Of a DNA stretch of 64,000 nucleotides, positions 8,295 to 15,544 are shown in pieces (position 1 is the stretch's first letter; the number at the start of each line of letters is the position of its first letter). The notes under the pieces are model-generated. The model did not search any database, had not been told where the DNA came from, and worked only from the letters and a program-made list of their open reading frames with translations. Origin of the DNA: Pseudorhodobacter antarcticus (GTDB lineage: Bacteria; Pseudomonadota; Alphaproteobacteria; Rhodobacterales; Rhodobacteraceae); NCBI GenBank assembly GCA_945860375.1, contig CAMAQR010000018.1:1-64000 (forward strand). Direction: 5' to 3'. Both the position numbers and the translations under genes were made by a program.

Positions 8295-8789
8295 ATGCTG
8301 CCAGCACTCAAAAACTCCGCCATCGCCGCCGTGACCGCCTTTGCGCTGGCCGTCACCGCCGCCGCTCCCGCCCGCGCTTGGGGCGACAATGAACAGAACT
8401 TCGTCAAAGGCGTTGGTGCCACCTTGCTGCTTCAGGGCCTGATCCGCGAAGCCAAACGCGGTGAGCGCAACCAGCCCGTCTACCGCGAACCCGTCTACCA
8501 AGAGCCGGTGTACCAACAGCCACAGTATCAGCCGCCTCGCCATCACCAACCGCAGTATCAGACCAGCATCTACCGCACCCCGGCGGCGCAGGCCTTCAAC
8601 AGCTATTCGCGCGCCGAACGCCGCCTGATCCAGAAACGTCTGTCCGCCTACGGCTATTATCGCGGCGGGTTTGACGGTTCGTTCGGCCCCGGCACCTATT
8701 CTGCTGTCACCGCCTATGCCGATGACCAGGGCCAATCCCTGCGCAGCACCGGCTCGGCCTTTGGTGTTTACGATGGCCTGATGTACTGA
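8295..8789 (+). CDS. secreted protein with C-terminal peptidoglycan-binding-like domain
   Basis: A 164-residue protein starting at ATG 8295, six bases after AAAGGA; an upstream in-frame start at 8241 lacks a ribosome site. The signal peptide ends in ARA before WGDN. A Pro/Tyr/Gln-rich region (about 65-95) has short repeats of the form PVYxEPVYQ. The C-terminal AERRLIQKRLSAYGYYRGGFDG, followed by FGPGTYSAVTAY, matches the helical peptidoglycan-binding (PG_binding_1) fold: find-and-bind repeats of the LxxxGYYxGxxDGxxGxxT type. An envelope or cell-wall role is likely; it has no obvious operon partner. Confidence 0.78.
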   Translation: MLPALKNSAIAAVTAFALAVTAAAPARAWGDNEQNFVKGVGATLLLQGLIREAKRGERNQPVYREPVYQEPVYQQPQYQPPRHHQPQYQTSIYRTPAAQAFNSYSRAERRLIQKRLSAYGYYRGGFDGSFGPGTYSAVTAYADDQGQSLRSTGSAFGVYDGLMY

Positions 8790-8799
8790 TCTTTTCCCA

Positions 8800-8837
8800 C
8801 TGCAACACGCGCGCGCCAAGCCGCGCGCGTGTTGCAG
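8800..8837. terminator. 16-bp perfect stem-loop after the peptidoglycan-binding gene
   Basis: Arms 8800-8815 and 8822-8837 are perfectly complementary (CTGCAACACGCGCGCG and its reverse complement) around the loop CCAAGC, 11 bases after the stop codon. No T tract follows on either strand, so it may act as a rho-assisted terminator or an mRNA 3'-end stabiliser rather than a classical terminator. Confidence 0.55.
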
Positions 8838-8850
8838 GAACCAAGAGGCA

Positions 8851-8904
8851 GCGCGCGCCGCGTAGGGACGGATAACGGACGCAGACAGGACGGCAAAAGC
8901 ACGC
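8851..8904 (-). repeat. 54-bp dispersed intergenic repeat, copy A
   Basis: The complement of this stretch contains TTTTGCCGTCCTG, then TATCCGTCCC, ACGC and GCGC in the same order and spacing as 52484-52537 on the plus strand. By eye about 45 of 52 positions agree. Both copies are intergenic and lie near the 3' end of a gene. No reading frame is evident inside. Its role is unknown. Confidence 0.6.
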
Positions 8905-9010
8905 CGAAACCACATATGAAATCCATATAAATCAGCTAATTAACCAAGTCGCCGCGAAATTTCCAACATTCCCCCAAGGATTGCGCCTCATCGCCCGTCT
9001 GACGCCTGTC

Positions 9011-9145
9011 ATGATGATGGATACGCCCGACGAGATTTGGGCCACCGCCGCCGCCCACGAACTGCGCCGCCGTCAGACCATCCGCGCGGCGGCTGCCAGT
9101 GGTTGTGGCGATTGGGGCTGGGGTCAAGCGATGATCTGGTTTTGA
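9011..9145 (+). CDS. possible 44-residue small protein
   Basis: Begins with three Met codons (MMMDTPDEIW) and continues through AAAHELRRRQTIRAAA to a Trp/Gly-rich end, GDWGWGQAMIWF, then TGA. High GC at third positions and a balanced composition suggest coding. No ribosome site precedes the ATG; a TTG at 8981 would add ten residues. I recognise no family. The surrounding 8905-9227 region otherwise holds only an AT-rich stretch near 8920-8945 and a small hairpin (CAGGGC-AAAA-GCCCTG near 9201-9217). Confidence 0.35.
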   Translation: MMMDTPDEIWATAAAHELRRRQTIRAAAASGCGDWGWGQAMIWF

Positions 9146-9227
9146 CCGCACGCAGGGCGGGTGAATTTGGCGGTCAGGTTGAGGCAGTCCGCCTGATGCG
9201 CAGGGCAAAAGCCCTGTCTCGGCAGGT

Positions 9228-9257
9228 AAAAAGGCCCGGCTGCAATGCCGGGCCTTT
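9228..9257 (-). terminator. terminator of the hsp20 gene
   Basis: Read on the minus strand it is AAAGGCCCGGC-ATTGCA-GCCGGGCCTTTTT, an 11-bp stem followed by a T run, beginning 28 bases after the hsp20 stop. Complementary A and T flanks mean it could also stop plus-strand transcription. Confidence 0.88.
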
Positions 9258-9284
9258 CCTTGATCTTCGGGTCACCCGGTGGCG

Positions 9285-9764
9285 TTAGACTGCTGCAGTC
9301 TCACCCACTTGGGACTCAACCGCCTTGGCCTCAACATCGGCCCGGCGGCCGATCTCGATCCGACGGGGTTTCAAGGCCTCGGGGGTTTCGCGCACAAGGT
9401 CGATGTGCAGCATGCCGTGCTCATGGCTGGCCCCGGTGACGCGCACATGATCGGCCAGCGCAAAGCGGCGGTCAAAGGCGCGGGTGGCGATGCCGCGGTG
9501 CAGATAGGCACGGCCCTCGGACTCGGGCGTTTTGCGGGCGGTGACGTGCAGGGCACCGTCCTTGACCTCAACCGACAGCTCGTCAGGGCTGAACCCGGCG
9601 ACAGCGATCGAGATGCGATAGGCATCTTCTGCTGTCTTTTCAATGTTGTAGGGCGGATAGGTTGGCTGCGCCACATCGGCGGTCAGCGCGCGGTCCATCA
9701 GGTCGGCGATACGATCAAAGCCAACGGTGGCCCGGTATAGGGGAGCAAAATCAAAGCTGCGCAT
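9285..9764 (-). CDS. Hsp20/alpha-crystallin small heat-shock protein
   Basis: A 159-residue ATP-independent holdase of the IbpA/Hsp20 family. The alpha-crystallin domain spans about residues 38-130 (YNIEKTAEDAYRISIAVAGF, ELSVEVKDGALHVTARK), followed by a C-terminal IEI motif used for oligomer contacts. The start is ATG 9764, preceded by AGAGGAT; a longer frame to 9818 runs through leader RNA. A heat-shock-type promoter and a roughly 110-base structured leader precede it, and a strong terminator follows. Confidence 0.92.
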   Translation of the reverse strand: MRSFDFAPLYRATVGFDRIADLMDRALTADVAQPTYPPYNIEKTAEDAYRISIAVAGFSPDELSVEVKDGALHVTARKTPESEGRAYLHRGIATRAFDRRFALADHVRVTGASHEHGMLHIDLVRETPEALKPRRIEIGRRADVEAKAVESQVGETAAV

Positions 9765-9767
9765 GTC

Positions 9768-9805
9768 ATCCTCTTTCAAGCGATGCCCGTCTCGAGGACG
9801 GGGCA
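9768..9805 (-). promoter_or_regulatory. structured hsp20 leader, possible RNA thermometer
   Basis: On the minus strand the leader forms ATGCCCCGTC-CTCGA-GACGGGCAT (9782-9805) just before the ribosome site. GUCCUC (9794-9799) can pair, with one G-U pair, with the Shine-Dalgarno stretch GAGGAU (9768-9773). Alphaproteobacterial hsp20 genes are often controlled by leader thermometers; here this is inferred from pairing only. Confidence 0.4.
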
Positions 9806-9877
9806 TGTGCCTTCCCAAATGGGCAAGGCGGGGTTAAATGCCCCGGACCCGATTGCGGCATTCCGGGGACAACCCTG

Positions 9878-9906
9878 ATTTGGGAAGCGGATTGTGGGCT
9901 TTCAAG
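9878..9906 (-). promoter_or_regulatory. candidate RpoH (sigma-32-type) promoter of hsp20
   Basis: On the minus strand CTTGAAA (9906-9900), a 15-base spacer, then CCCAAAT (9884-9878). This resembles the CTTGAAA/CCCCATnT heat-shock consensus and would give a leader of about 110 bases. Confidence 0.45.
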
Positions 9907-9935
9907 ACCCGATGCACAGACGTGATATCTGACCG

Positions 9936-10739
9936 TCAGGGCTTGATGAATTTCGCACCATTCGGGGCACCACCCGACAGCACCCGCACCGATTTGCCAC
10001 TCAGGGTGGTCATGCCAACTCCGCTGTCCATTTCGGCCAGCAAGACCGCCAAAGGCCCTTCCAGCGCGGTGCCAAGAGCCACCTTTTCTCCGTCCACATC
10101 GGCCTTGGCCGACACCACCGACACGATCCGCGCCACGCCGTTCTGCACCGTGAAAACCGGCGCGCCTGACGATCCGAAATCAACTTTGCAAGACAGCACC
10201 AGCACCTCTGGCGCGGTGTCGATCACATGGCAAACCTCTTGCAGCGACGGCGCTTCGGCGCGGTTCTGGGCATAAGACACCACGCCCACCTCGTCGCCGC
10301 GGCGCGGGCGGGCGGCGGTTTCAAACGGGATCAGGGATGGCAGGCGGATGGGCTGATCCAGCCGCAACAGCGCCACGTCAAAGGCCACACGGTCAAGGCT
10401 GTCCAGCCCGGCATAGATGTAGTCCGGGTGCGCAACCGACCGCGCCACCCCACGATAGGCCTCGGCCCGACCATTGCGCCATCCGGCCAGAAATTCGATG
10501 TCACGGTCTTCAATACGCGCGCCGGTGGTCTTGTCGAACAGGCAATGCGCCGCCGTCAGCACCAGTTGCGGGGCGATCAGAGTGCCGGTGCAAAAGCCGT
10601 GCTTGCCCAGATCGATCCGCCCAACCGCATTCCAACCCCTTGAATCGTCAGCGGTTTGCAGGCTGACCAAGGGGCTTTCCTCGGCCATGGCCGGCCAAGC
10701 CAGCATCATCATCAGCGTGGATATCAGGGCAGCGCGCAT
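9936..10739 (-). CDS. secreted trypsin-like serine protease
   Basis: A 267-residue S1-family protease. Start ATG 10739 follows a GGAGG site and opens a signal peptide MRAALISTLMMMLAWPAMA. Catalytic-triad contexts are TAAHC (His), DVALLRLD (Asp) and GSSGAP (Ser). The usual GDSGGP is replaced by GSSGAP, but the nucleophile is retained. The Cys in TAAHC and several other Cys could form disulfides in the periplasm. The role is unknown; it stands between hsp20 and the glc operon, which hints at envelope protein quality control but does not prove it. Confidence 0.85.
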   Translation of the reverse strand: MRAALISTLMMMLAWPAMAEESPLVSLQTADDSRGWNAVGRIDLGKHGFCTGTLIAPQLVLTAAHCLFDKTTGARIEDRDIEFLAGWRNGRAEAYRGVARSVAHPDYIYAGLDSLDRVAFDVALLRLDQPIRLPSLIPFETAARPRRGDEVGVVSYAQNRAEAPSLQEVCHVIDTAPEVLVLSCKVDFGSSGAPVFTVQNGVARIVSVVSAKADVDGEKVALGTALEGPLAVLLAEMDSGVGMTTLSGKSVRVLSGGAPNGAKFIKP

Positions 10740-10824
10740 GCGTCCTCCGGGTGGGCTGATCGGATAGGGTTCAATTGCGGCAAATCTTTGGCTGGGTTTA
10801 GGGCAACCCGCCACTCTGCGCAAG

Positions 10825-12096
10825 CTATCCCAAGGCCCGCGGCTTTGGCCCGCCGGTGGCCCAGTCCAGCAGTTCCACCGTGTGCACAATCGGCACCGCC
10901 GTGCCCGAGCCGATCTGCATCATGCAGCCGATGTTGCCCGCAGCGATGATGTCGGGCGATTTCGCCTCCAGCGTCTGCACTTTGCGCGCCCTCAGTTGCT
11001 GACTGATCTCGGGTTGCAGCAAGTTGTAGGTGCCCGCCGAGCCGCAACACAGATGGCTGTCTGCCGGTTCGACCACGGTGAAGCCCACCCGTTTCAGCAG
11101 GTCCTTTGGTGCGGTTTTCACTTGCTGGCCATGTTGCAACGAACAGGCAGCGTGATAGGCCACCCGCAACCCCTTCGGCGCGCCCGCAGGCAGCCCGATT
11201 TTCACCAGCAGTTCCGAGATATCCATGGTCAGCGCCGACACCGCGCGGGCGTCATCCGTCCACAGCATATGGCCGTAATCCTTCACCGTGGTCCCGCAAC
11301 CCGAGGTGTTGATCACAATCGCGTCCAGCCCGTCGCCGCGGGCTTCGCCCATGAAGGCAGCAATATTGGCGCCCGCCGCTGCATGCGCATCTGCCGCGCG
11401 CCCCATGTGATGGGTCAGCGCGCCACAACAGCCCATGCCGCGCGGCACCACCACCTCGCAGCCCAGACGGCGCAGCAGCCGGATGGTGGCGTCGTTGATA
11501 TCGGTGTTCAGCGCCTTTTGCGCGCAGCCGGTCATCAGGGCCACCCGCATCTTGCAGGGGCCAATGGCGGCGAAGGTCTGGGGGTCATCATTGCGGCTGA
11601 CCGGGGGAATGGTCTTGGGGGCCATCGCCAGCATCGCCCGCAGTCTTGCATCCGGGACAAAGCGCGCAAACCGCCGCCCCAGTTTTGCGCCAAACAAGGC
11701 CAGCCGGAACAGGGTCGGGCTGGGGATCACTTTGGCCAAGACCCAGCGCAGACTGCGGTCCATCAAGGGGCGTTTGTAGGTCTTCTCGATGTACCCGCGT
11801 GCCTGATCAATCAGGTGCATGTAGTCCACGCCGCTGGGGCAAGTGCTGACGCAGGCCAGACATGACAGACAGCGGTCAATGTGCTTGACCGTGCGCGCGT
11901 CCGCAGGCCGCCCGGTTTCCAGCATTTCCTTGATCAGGTAAATCCGTCCGCGCGGAGAGTCCAACTCATCCCCAAGCACTTGATATGTGGGGCAAGTTGC
12001 GGTGCAAAAGCCGCAATGCACACAGGTGCGCAGAATCTTGTTGGCCTCGGCCAGTTCGGGAACCAACAGCTGTTCGGCGGTGAAATTGGTTTGCAT
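10825..12096 (-). CDS. glcF: glycolate oxidase iron-sulfur subunit GlcF
   Basis: A 423-residue subunit that passes electrons from glycolate oxidation to the quinone pool. Two 4Fe-4S motifs are near the N-terminus, CVHCGFCTATCPTYQ and CLSCLACVSTCP. Two Cys-rich CCG-type modules follow (MGCCGALTHH and HLCCGSAGTYN). It is the last gene of glcD-glcE-glcF, and its start shares a base with the glcE stop, so translation is probably coupled. Confidence 0.95.
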   Translation of the reverse strand: MQTNFTAEQLLVPELAEANKILRTCVHCGFCTATCPTYQVLGDELDSPRGRIYLIKEMLETGRPADARTVKHIDRCLSCLACVSTCPSGVDYMHLIDQARGYIEKTYKRPLMDRSLRWVLAKVIPSPTLFRLALFGAKLGRRFARFVPDARLRAMLAMAPKTIPPVSRNDDPQTFAAIGPCKMRVALMTGCAQKALNTDINDATIRLLRRLGCEVVVPRGMGCCGALTHHMGRAADAHAAAGANIAAFMGEARGDGLDAIVINTSGCGTTVKDYGHMLWTDDARAVSALTMDISELLVKIGLPAGAPKGLRVAYHAACSLQHGQQVKTAPKDLLKRVGFTVVEPADSHLCCGSAGTYNLLQPEISQQLRARKVQTLEAKSPDIIAAGNIGCMMQIGSGTAVPIVHTVELLDWATGGPKPRALG

Positions 12097-13169
12097 CAGC
12101 CCATCATCCCCGGATTGAAAATACCACGCGGATCAAATTTTGCGCGCAAACCGGAGGTCAACGCCGCCACCCCCGCCGCCTCGGGTGGGAAAGCCGCCGC
12201 CGTCATCCCCGGCAAAGCCCGCACCAATGTGGCATGGCCATGCCCGGCCACCGCTGCGCGCACATCCGCTGTGCCCAAGGGATCGCTTAACCAAACCAAT
12301 CCGCCACCCCAATCGACCATCGCCTCCAGTCCCAGATCGCCCACAATCCGCGCCGCCTCAGACGGCTTCACCGACAGCCGCCAGACCGCGCCCGACACCT
12401 CGGCAAAGCCCCGCACATCGCGCAGATCCTGCCACAGATCGGCCCCGTCAACCCGCTGCCAATCACCACCCAAAGCCTGCTCCAGCGCCCCGGCGCGGTA
12501 GGCGACCGATCCGGCCATCCCCTCCACCCGGATCATCGCGCGGCCCTGCGCATAGCCCGCACCCGAAATGTCATAGGGCGACCCAAGCGCCGCCCGCAGC
12601 ACCGCCAGCCCTGCGGCCAGCCCCCGTTGCGAAACCAAAGTCACCGCCGCCTCTGGCAAAGCCTGCACCTTGAATGCCACCTCGGTCAGCACACCCAGAC
12701 TGCCCTGCGATCCCGCCATCAGCTTGACCAGATCATAGCCGGTGACATTCTTCATCACCCGCCCACCGTTCTTGATCACAGCGCCAGTGCCATCGACAAA
12801 CCGCACCCCCAGCAGCGCATCGCGGCAAGCCCCCACCTGCACCCGGCGCGGACCGCTGGCATTGGTCGCCACCACGCCGCCGATGGTAGACGCGCCGTCA
12901 CGGCCCAAAAGCGCCCGCATATCCGGCACCTCAAACGCCAGCCGTTGCCGTTCACCCGCCAACAGAGCTTCGATCTCGGCCACCGCTGTCCCCGCCCGTG
13001 CCACCAGAGTCAAAGCCCCCGGCTCGTACAACGCCACCCCCGACAGCCCCCCGGTTTCCAAAACGGCCCCCCCGGACTGCCCGATCCTGCGCGTGCCACC
13101 GCCCCGAATCACCAAAGGTCCGGCGCTGCGGATCAGGTCGCTCAGTTCGGCTTCTGTCTTGGGGCGCAT
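12096..13169 (-). CDS. glcE: glycolate oxidase FAD-binding subunit GlcE
   Basis: A 357-residue FAD-binding subunit, shorter than GlcD, with the PCMH-type motif VIRGGGTRRIG near the N-terminus and AVVATNASGPRR-type FAD contacts (read as GGVVATNASGP). The ATG at 13169 (MRPKTEAEL) is preferred to a GTG five codons upstream, which lies within a dispersed intergenic repeat; neither has a clear ribosome site. It lies 102 bases downstream of glcD. Confidence 0.93.
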   Translation of the reverse strand: MRPKTEAELSDLIRSAGPLVIRGGGTRRIGQSGGAVLETGGLSGVALYEPGALTLVARAGTAVAEIEALLAGERQRLAFEVPDMRALLGRDGASTIGGVVATNASGPRRVQVGACRDALLGVRFVDGTGAVIKNGGRVMKNVTGYDLVKLMAGSQGSLGVLTEVAFKVQALPEAAVTLVSQRGLAAGLAVLRAALGSPYDISGAGYAQGRAMIRVEGMAGSVAYRAGALEQALGGDWQRVDGADLWQDLRDVRGFAEVSGAVWRLSVKPSEAARIVGDLGLEAMVDWGGGLVWLSDPLGTADVRAAVAGHGHATLVRALPGMTAAAFPPEAAGVAALTSGLRAKFDPRGIFNPGMMG

Positions 13170-13178
13170 CGCTGTTGC

Positions 13179-13271
13179 TTTCACTTTGGTTCAAATATCC
13201 TGGGGTAGACCATGGGTGTCGCTATAGGTTCAAGAGACCGATGGACGGGGGCAGCGCCCCAGTCCGGCCTG
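13179..13271 (-). repeat. intergenic repeat element, GGATATTT family, copy 2, inside the glc operon
   Basis: On the minus strand a GGGGCGCTGCCCC hairpin is followed by CCCCAGGATATTTGAACCAA, then AGTGAAA, which abuts the glcE start. The element fills the gap between glcD and glcE in the transcribed direction and could affect the relative expression of the subunits. Confidence 0.6.
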
Positions 13272-14705
13272 TCAACCCGCCCGCCGCCCGGCTGTTGCCT
13301 CCAACGGAAACACCTTCGCCGGGTTCAACAGCCATTTCGGATCGAACACATCCTTGACCGCCATCTGCGCCTCAAGATCCACCGGATTGAACTGCACCGA
13401 CATCAGATCGCGTTTCTCGATCCCCACGCCATGCTCGCCGGTCAGACAGCCGCCGACCTCGACGCAGAGCTTCAGGATTTCGGCGCCAAAAGCCTCGCAC
13501 AACTCCAGATCGCCGGGCTTGTTGGCGTTATACAGGATCAAGGGGTGCATATTGCCATCGCCGGCGTGGAACACATTGCCGACGTCCAGCCCGAACTGCA
13601 GGCTCATCTCGCCGATCCGGCGCAGGACGTAAGGCAGCGACGACACGGGAATGGTGCCATCCAAGCACATGTAATCGTTGATCTGCCCCATCGCGCCAAA
13701 AGCCGATTTGCGGCCCAGCCAGATGCGTTTGGCTTGCTCTTCATCGGCCGCCTCGCGAAATTCAACCGGGTTGTGGGCCATGGCAATGGCTTTGATCCGC
13801 GCCAGTTGCTCGTCGATTTCGGCATCGGACCCTTCGACTTCGATAATTAGCAGCGCCTCACAATCGGGGTATCCGGCCTTGGCAAAGGCTTCGGTCGCGC
13901 GGATGCAGGGGCGGTCCATGAACTCAATCGCCACAGGCAGGATGCCCGCCTTGATGATGTCGGACACACAAGCGCCGGCCACCTCGTTGCTGTCAAACCC
14001 GACCAAAACCGGCCGCGCGCCTTCGGGTTTGGGCAAGATGCGCAGGGTGGCTTCGGTCACAACCCCCAACTGCCCTTCAGACCCACAAATCACGCCCAAA
14101 AGATCAAGGCCGCCCGCGTCCATCCAAGGCCCGCCAACCTCGACGACGGTGCCATCCATCTGCACCATGACCACGCCCAGCAGGTTGTTAATCGTCACGC
14201 CGTATTTCAGACAATGCGCCCCGCCCGAGTTCATTGCGATGTTGCCCGCAATGGCGCAGGCGAGTTGGCTGGAGGGATCGGGCGCGTAGAAGAACCCGTC
14301 CGCCTCGACAGCGCCGGTGACGGACAGGTTGGTGCGACCCGCCTGCACGCGGATAAAGCGGTTGTCATAATCGGTTTCCAGCACGGCGTTCATCCGTGCG
14401 ATGCCCAGAATGACGCAATCGGCCGTGGGCAGTGCCCCCCCGGCAAGGCTGGTGCCCGACCCGCGCGGCACCACCGGCACGCCCAAGGCGTGGCAGATTT
14501 TCAGCACAGCCGCCACCTCGGCCGTCGTGCGGGGCAGCACGGCGCAAAGTGGGGCGCAGGCATAGGCTGACAGCGCATCACATTCATAGGCGCGGGTTTC
14601 GGCTGGGTCGGAGATCACCGCATCGTCGGGCAACACCTGTCGCAGCCGCGCCACGATGGCGGCTTTGGTCGACAGGATGGCCGGATTGGGCAGGGGCATA
14701 TCCAC
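13272..14705 (-). CDS. glcD: glycolate oxidase catalytic subunit GlcD
   Basis: A 477-residue FAD-linked oxidase that converts glycolate (and often D-lactate) to glyoxylate. The FAD-binding PCMH region includes VVPRGSGTSLAGGALP and NIAMNSGGAHCLKYG; the C-terminal substrate/FAD cap has FHAGDGNMHP and LTGEHGVGIEKRD. The start is probably GTG 14705, six bases after GGAG, rather than the ATG two codons later. It is the first gene of glcDEF. No glcC regulator is adjacent, although FadR/GntR-like half-sites lie in the promoter. Confidence 0.95.
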   Translation of the reverse strand: MDMPLPNPAILSTKAAIVARLRQVLPDDAVISDPAETRAYECDALSAYACAPLCAVLPRTTAEVAAVLKICHALGVPVVPRGSGTSLAGGALPTADCVILGIARMNAVLETDYDNRFIRVQAGRTNLSVTGAVEADGFFYAPDPSSQLACAIAGNIAMNSGGAHCLKYGVTINNLLGVVMVQMDGTVVEVGGPWMDAGGLDLLGVICGSEGQLGVVTEATLRILPKPEGARPVLVGFDSNEVAGACVSDIIKAGILPVAIEFMDRPCIRATEAFAKAGYPDCEALLIIEVEGSDAEIDEQLARIKAIAMAHNPVEFREAADEEQAKRIWLGRKSAFGAMGQINDYMCLDGTIPVSSLPYVLRRIGEMSLQFGLDVGNVFHAGDGNMHPLILYNANKPGDLELCEAFGAEILKLCVEVGGCLTGEHGVGIEKRDLMSVQFNPVDLEAQMAVKDVFDPKWLLNPAKVFPLEATAGRRAG

Positions 14706-14720
14706 AGCAGTCTCCTATGT

Positions 14721-14758
14721 TTGGTAAGAAAATATAACCAATTGGCGGGAAAACGCAA
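14721..14758 (-). promoter_or_regulatory. glcD promoter with inverted TTGGT/ACCAA half-sites
   Basis: On the minus strand TTGCG (14758-14754) and TATATT (14736-14731) form a -35/-10 pair. TTGGT (14741-14737) and ACCAA (14725-14721) flank the -10 box symmetrically. Half-sites of this kind are typical of FadR-type GntR regulators such as GlcC and LldR, though here the spacer is wider (11 bases) than in classical sites. Confidence 0.5.
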
Positions 14759-14851
14759 GATGAACCTGCGCCGTCACTTGCTTTCAGCCCCACGCCGACC
14801 ACATCTGCAAAATATCTTTCCCTGTCGGTGTCAAACCCCTAACCTGCCACC

Positions 14852-15544
14852 ATGAACAGCCTGATCATGATCGGCCCTTTCGGCCTGCCAGACGCAATCG
14901 CCCTTGTGGTTTTTCTGTCTGTCTGGTTGCTGATCGGCTGGTTCATCGAGCATCCGCCGAAAAGCCGCCCTTCCGTCAGCCTGCTGATGCAGGACTATCG
15001 GCGTGAGTGGATGCGCCAATTCGTCACCCGCCAGCCGCGCATTTTTGATGCCACCATGATTGACAATCTGCGCCAAGGCACGGCGTTTTTTGCCAGCGCG
15101 TCGATGATCGCCATTGGTGGCGGCATTGCGTTGATCGGCAATCCGGCGATGGTGCTGGGGCTGGCGCGGGACTTGACGCTGCCTGCGGATTCCACCGCGC
15201 TGCAAGTGCGGGTGTTGCTGGTGATTGCGTTTCTGTCCAATGCCCTGCTCAAATTCATCTGGGCGCACCGGCTGTTTGGTTATTGCGCCATTCTGATGGC
15301 CGCGGTTCCGAATGATCCTGACGATCCGATTGCCATTCACCGCGCCGGTCAGGCGGCGGAGATCAACATCACCGCCGCCAAAAGTTTCAACCGTGGCCTG
15401 CGGGCGATCTACTTTGCCTTGGGGGCGCTGGGCTGGCTGCTTGGCCCCTATGCTCTGATTGCGGCCACGGTGTTGACCGCGTCAGTGCTGGTCCGGCGCG
15501 AGTTTGCTTCCTTGTCGCGCCTGATTATTCTGCGCGGCGACTGA
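14852..15544 (+). CDS. DUF599 family membrane protein
   Basis: A 230-residue protein with about four membrane helices (near residues 12-32, 75-100, 118-140 and 185-215) and the family-typical middle sequence NRAGQ-like HRAGQAAEINITAAKSFNRGLRAIYF. The function of DUF599 is unknown. It is divergent from glcD, and its 3' end overlaps the convergent operon at 15525 by 20 bases. Confidence 0.85.
   Translation: MNSLIMIGPFGLPDAIALVVFLSVWLLIGWFIEHPPKSRPSVSLLMQDYRREWMRQFVTRQPRIFDATMIDNLRQGTAFFASASMIAIGGGIALIGNPAMVLGLARDLTLPADSTALQVRVLLVIAFLSNALLKFIWAHRLFGYCAILMAAVPNDPDDPIAIHRAGQAAEINITAAKSFNRGLRAIYFALGALGWLLGPYALIAATVLTASVLVRREFASLSRLIILRGD

Noticed and set aside
8466..8580. Short repeats in the Pro/Tyr/Gln region, considered as a CRISPR or DNA tandem repeat
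   Set aside because: They are codon-phased repeats within a secreted protein and have no spacer structure.
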